The notes below the pieces were generated by a model, which was given only the letters and a program-made list of their open reading frames with translations, ran no database searches and was not told the origin of the DNA. 64,000 nt of DNA, from contig NZ_JABWRF020000004.1 of assembly GCF_014268805.2 (NCBI RefSeq), positions 372,001 through 436,000 on the forward strand, read 5' to 3'. Positions within the stretch are counted from its first letter, which is position 1. Each line of letters begins with the position of its first letter. The DNA is from Pseudomonas farsensis. GTDB taxonomy: Bacteria; Pseudomonadota; Gammaproteobacteria; Pseudomonadales; Pseudomonadaceae. Shown piece by piece: positions 61,263 to 64,000 of the stretch. The position numbers and the translations under genes were made by a program.

Positions 61263-62633
61263 TTAGACGCGTTTGGCCTGGGCCACTGCGTTACCGATGT
61301 AGGTCGCAGGCGTGAGCAGCTTGAGCTCGGCCTTGGCGTCGGCTGGCATGTCCAGGCCGTCGATGAAGGTCAGCAGTGCTTCAGGGGTGATGCCCTTGCC
61401 ACGGGTCAGCTCTTTGAGCTTCTCGTAGGGGTTCTCGATGTTGAAGCGGCGCATCACGGTCTGGATCGGCTCGGCGAGGACTTCCCAGCAGGCGTCCAGG
61501 TCGGCAGCGATACGGGCGTGGTTGACTTCCAGCTTGCCAATACCCTTGAGGCTGGCCTCGTAGGCGATGACGCTGTGGGCAAAACCAACGCCCAGGTTGC
61601 GCAGCACGGTGGAGTCGGTCAGGTCACGCTGCCAGCGCGAAACCGGCAGCTTGCTGGCCAAGTGCTGGAACAGTGCGTTGGCGATACCCAGGTTGCCTTC
61701 GGAGTTTTCGAAGTCGATTGGGTTGACCTTGTGCGGCATGGTCGAGGAGCCGATTTCGCCGGCAACGGTCTTCTGCTTGAAGTAGCCCAGCGAGATGTAG
61801 CCCCAGACGTCGCGGTCGAAGTCGATGAGGATGGTGTTGAAACGGGCGATGGCGTCGAACAGCTCGGCGATGTAGTCGTGCGGCTCGATTTGCGTGGTGT
61901 ACGGGTTGAACTGCAGGCCCAGCTCGTCTTCGATGAAGGCGCGTGCGTTCTCTTCCCAGTCGATTTGCGAGTAAGCCGACAGGTGGGCGTTGTAGTTGCC
62001 TACGGCGCCGTTGATCTTGCCCAGCAGCGGCACGGCGGCCACTTGCGCGATCTGGCGCTCCAGGCGGTAGACCACGTTGGCCAGCTCTTTGCCCAAGGTA
62101 GTCGGCGAAGCCGGCTGGCCATGGGTGCGCGACAGCATCGGCACGTCGGCGTGGGCGTGGGCCAGGGCGCGGATCGACTCGGCGATCTGGCGCATCAGCG
62201 GCAGCAGCACGTCATCACGGCCAGCGCGCAGCATCAGGGCGTGGGACAGGTTGTTGATGTCCTCGCTGGTGCAGGCGAAGTGGATGAACTCGCTGACCTT
62301 GGCCAGTTCAGGCAACTGTGCCGCCTGCTCCTTGAGCAGGTACTCGATGGCCTTGACGTCGTGGTTGGTGGTGCGTTCGATTTCCTTGACGCGCTCGGCG
62401 TGCTCAAGCTTGAAATCGGTGGCCAGGCTGTCCAGCACGGCATTGGCTTGGGCGCTGAATGCTGGCACTTCGCCGACCTGCGGGTGAGCGGCCAGGCGTT
62501 GCAGCCAGCGCACTTCAACCAGAGCGCGGAAGCGGATCAGGCCGAACTCGCTGAAAATAGGGCGCAAGGCCTGGGTTTTGCCGGCATAACGGCCGTCTAC
62601 AGGGGAAACCGCAGTGAGCGAAGAAAGCTGCAT
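61263..62633 (-). CDS. purB: Adenylosuccinate lyase
   Basis: 456 aa, the standard length. It catalyses two purine steps: SAICAR to AICAR and adenylosuccinate to AMP. The fumarase/aspartase family signature 'GSSTMPHKVNPIDFENSEGN' is intact, the second catalytic segment 'LSRTHGQPASPTTLGKELAN' is present, and 'AVSPVDGRYAGKTQALRPIF' is the E. coli-type PurB start. Belongs to the conserved block mnmA-hflD-purB in gamma-proteobacteria. A strong terminator follows. Confidence 0.98.
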   Translation of the reverse strand: MQLSSLTAVSPVDGRYAGKTQALRPIFSEFGLIRFRALVEVRWLQRLAAHPQVGEVPAFSAQANAVLDSLATDFKLEHAERVKEIERTTNHDVKAIEYLLKEQAAQLPELAKVSEFIHFACTSEDINNLSHALMLRAGRDDVLLPLMRQIAESIRALAHAHADVPMLSRTHGQPASPTTLGKELANVVYRLERQIAQVAAVPLLGKINGAVGNYNAHLSAYSQIDWEENARAFIEDELGLQFNPYTTQIEPHDYIAELFDAIARFNTILIDFDRDVWGYISLGYFKQKTVAGEIGSSTMPHKVNPIDFENSEGNLGIANALFQHLASKLPVSRWQRDLTDSTVLRNLGVGFAHSVIAYEASLKGIGKLEVNHARIAADLDACWEVLAEPIQTVMRRFNIENPYEKLKELTRGKGITPEALLTFIDGLDMPADAKAELKLLTPATYIGNAVAQAKRV

Positions 62634-62747
62634 GGGGTGTTCTCGGACAGTCAGGCTTTTGGAGGGCGCATATCATACATGAAAAATGCGCCGGAGTCGG
62701 GTGGCTGACCAAAGGTCGGGCCGTTTTGAAGCGTGTAGGCGCGGCGT

Positions 62748-63374
62748 TCAGGATTCGGTGCGCATCAGGCCATACAGTTCGTTGAGCAGCTTGCGGCGGC
62801 TGAAGACCAGCTGCCAGCGGTGCCCGCCCAATTGGCGCCACAGGCGCGCGGCGCGGATGCCGGCCAGCAGGATGGCGCGGATCTTCGAGGCGTTGTTGGC
62901 CTGCTGCAGGAAGCGCATGTCGCCATGCACCTGGATCCGTTGGCGCAAGGTGCTCAGGGTGTCCTGGTAGAGCGCGCCACTGGAGGCGATGACGTTGTCG
63001 TGAACCAGGCCGAAGTGGTCGGCCTGGGACTGAATTTGTGGCAGGCGGTTGCCGATGGTGTCGAGCAGGTCGCCGCGCTTGTTCAGCTGGCGCTCAAGGC
63101 CGAGCATCGACAGCGCATAGCGCAGCGGTTCGCGCTGCAGGCTGCTGGGGTCGCGCTCCAGCGCCCCTACCAGTGCCCGGTAGCCGTCGCGCAGGTTCAG
63201 GTCGTCGCCGCCGAACACTTCAAGGGTGTCGTTGGGGTCGCGTACCAGCAGGCTGCCGAGCATGCAGCCGATATTGGCCTCGCTGGCCTGCCCGGTGCGG
63301 GCGATACGGTCGACCAGTACAGCGGCCTGGAACACGCCGCCCAGGGCGACCAGTTGCTCCTGCAGGTTGTTCAT
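62748..63374 (-). CDS. hflD: High-frequency lysogenization protein HflD homologue
   Basis: 208 aa from the ATG at 63374. HflD is a membrane-peripheral protein that binds lambda CII; in other bacteria its housekeeping role is unclear. The family's N-terminus 'NNLQEQLVALGGVFQAAVLV', 'ANIGCMLGSLLVRDPNDTLE' and 'LRQRIQVHGDMRFLQQANNA' are all present. The ATG overlaps the mnmA stop (ATGA), so it is translationally coupled, as in other pseudomonads and E. coli. Complete. Confidence 0.95.
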   Translation of the reverse strand: MNNLQEQLVALGGVFQAAVLVDRIARTGQASEANIGCMLGSLLVRDPNDTLEVFGGDDLNLRDGYRALVGALERDPSSLQREPLRYALSMLGLERQLNKRGDLLDTIGNRLPQIQSQADHFGLVHDNVIASSGALYQDTLSTLRQRIQVHGDMRFLQQANNASKIRAILLAGIRAARLWRQLGGHRWQLVFSRRKLLNELYGLMRTES

Positions 63375-64000
63375 GCGCGCGGGCTCCATGGCTCGGCGGT
63401 TTCGATCACGCCGCCGCCCAGGCACACCTCACCGTCATAGAACACCACGGACTGGCCGGGGGTCACAGCGCGCTGGGGCTCGGCGAATACGGCGCGATAG
63501 CCGTCTGCTGTGCGTTCCAGGGTGCACTGTTGGTCACCCTGGCGGTAGCGGACCTTGGCGGTCAGCTGGCGCGGGCTGGACAGGTCGACCGGGTTGACCC
63601 AGAAGATTTCCGAAGCCAGCAGCGCACGCGAGAACAGCCAGGGGTGTTCGTTGCCTTGGCCCACCACCAGTACGTTACGCACCAAGTCCTTGTGCAGCAC
63701 GTACCACGGCTCGTCGCCTGCGTCTTTGAGGCCGCCGATGCCAAGGCCCTGGCGCTGACCGATGGTGTGGTACATCAGGCCGTGATGGCGGCCGATCACG
63801 TCGCCTTCGGTGGTTTCGATATTGCCTGGCTGGGCCGGCAGGTACTGCTTGAGGAAGTCACTGAAGCGGCGCTCGCCTATGAAGCAGATGCCGGTCGAGT
63901 CCTTTTTCTTGGCGGTGGCCAGGCCGTGTTTTTCGGCGATGGCGCGCACTTCGGGCTTTTCCAGTTCGCCCACCGGGAACAGTGTGCGGGCAATTTCATT
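63371..64000 (-). CDS. mnmA: tRNA 2-thiouridylase MnmA, 5' part outside the window
   Basis: The last 209 codons are visible; the gene continues past 64000. MnmA puts sulfur on U34 of tRNA(Lys, Glu, Gln). The block 'LATAKKKDSTGICFIGERRF', with the second catalytic cysteine region, and 'GQRQGLGIGGLKDAGDEPWY', then the C-terminal beta domain ('VRYRQGDQQCTLERTADGYR') are typical. The stop overlaps the hflD start, showing an mnmA-hflD operon. Confidence 0.95.
   Translation of the reverse strand, partial: NEIARTLFPVGELEKPEVRAIAEKHGLATAKKKDSTGICFIGERRFSDFLKQYLPAQPGNIETTEGDVIGRHHGLMYHTIGQRQGLGIGGLKDAGDEPWYVLHKDLVRNVLVVGQGNEHPWLFSRALLASEIFWVNPVDLSSPRQLTAKVRYRQGDQQCTLERTADGYRAVFAEPQRAVTPGQSVVFYDGEVCLGGGVIETAEPWSPRA

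Overview
The window looks like a chromosomal segment of a Pseudomonas of the P. putida group. The basis is high GC content, many P. putida-type REP palindromes (cores such as GGAGCGGGCTTGCCCCGCGA and GGAGCGGCCTTGTGCCGCGA), and the gene content: an mnmA-hflD-purB-roxA block, ahpC-ahpF, sstT-nhaR, and an iorAB-like molybdenum hydroxylase with its own cytochrome c. No rRNA, tRNA, CRISPR array or intact mobile element was seen.

Layout. 1-8298 is the edge of a type VI secretion (T6SS) locus: tssB-tssC-tssE run left and tagO-tssA-tssM run right from a shared divergent promoter region. 8490-20959 is mostly housekeeping and stress genes: ahpC/ahpF, a YceH-family protein, sstT, nhaR, a TerC-family protein, a LysE exporter, an MbtH plus type II thioesterase pair (normally partners of a non-ribosomal peptide synthetase, none of which is here), an isochorismatase-like hydrolase and two exported proteins. 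It also holds a decayed IS66-family remnant at about 15.5-15.8 kb.

20971-40499 is the most distinctive region and reads as an organosulfur-scavenging island. It holds (i) a TonB receptor, an exported RidA protein and a Tat-type flavin amine oxidase, (ii) two FMN-dependent monooxygenases of the SsuD/NtaA type, (iii) a seven-gene operon with an SfnC/DszC-like acyl-CoA-dehydrogenase-family flavoprotein, a D-2-hydroxyacid dehydrogenase, a class II aldolase and a complete peptide-type ABC importer, and (iv) a LysR regulator divergent from two tandem sulfonate-type binding proteins. Three of these transcription units carry a near-identical 34-bp element upstream of the first gene, which argues for one regulon. 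The part from 25.7 to 37.4 kb is bracketed by related repeat units.

40583-46544 holds a periplasmic molybdenum hydroxylase (2Fe-2S subunit, Tat-exported molybdopterin subunit, triheme cytochrome c) with an XdhC maturation factor. 46769-56410 holds a hybrid histidine kinase, a ProP-like transporter, a TetR regulator, two GNAT or lipoprotein genes, NhaB, a dienoyl-CoA isomerase-like crotonase, NudC and a TSUP permease. 56555-57361 is a compact, AT-richer RHS-core gene with an unrecognised C-terminal domain, a candidate polymorphic toxin with no visible immunity gene. 57487-64000 carries topoisomerase III, a GNAT protein, the ribosomal oxygenase roxA, purB, hflD and the 3' part of mnmA, all on the minus strand.

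Functions come from recognition of protein families and visible motifs only; no database search was run.
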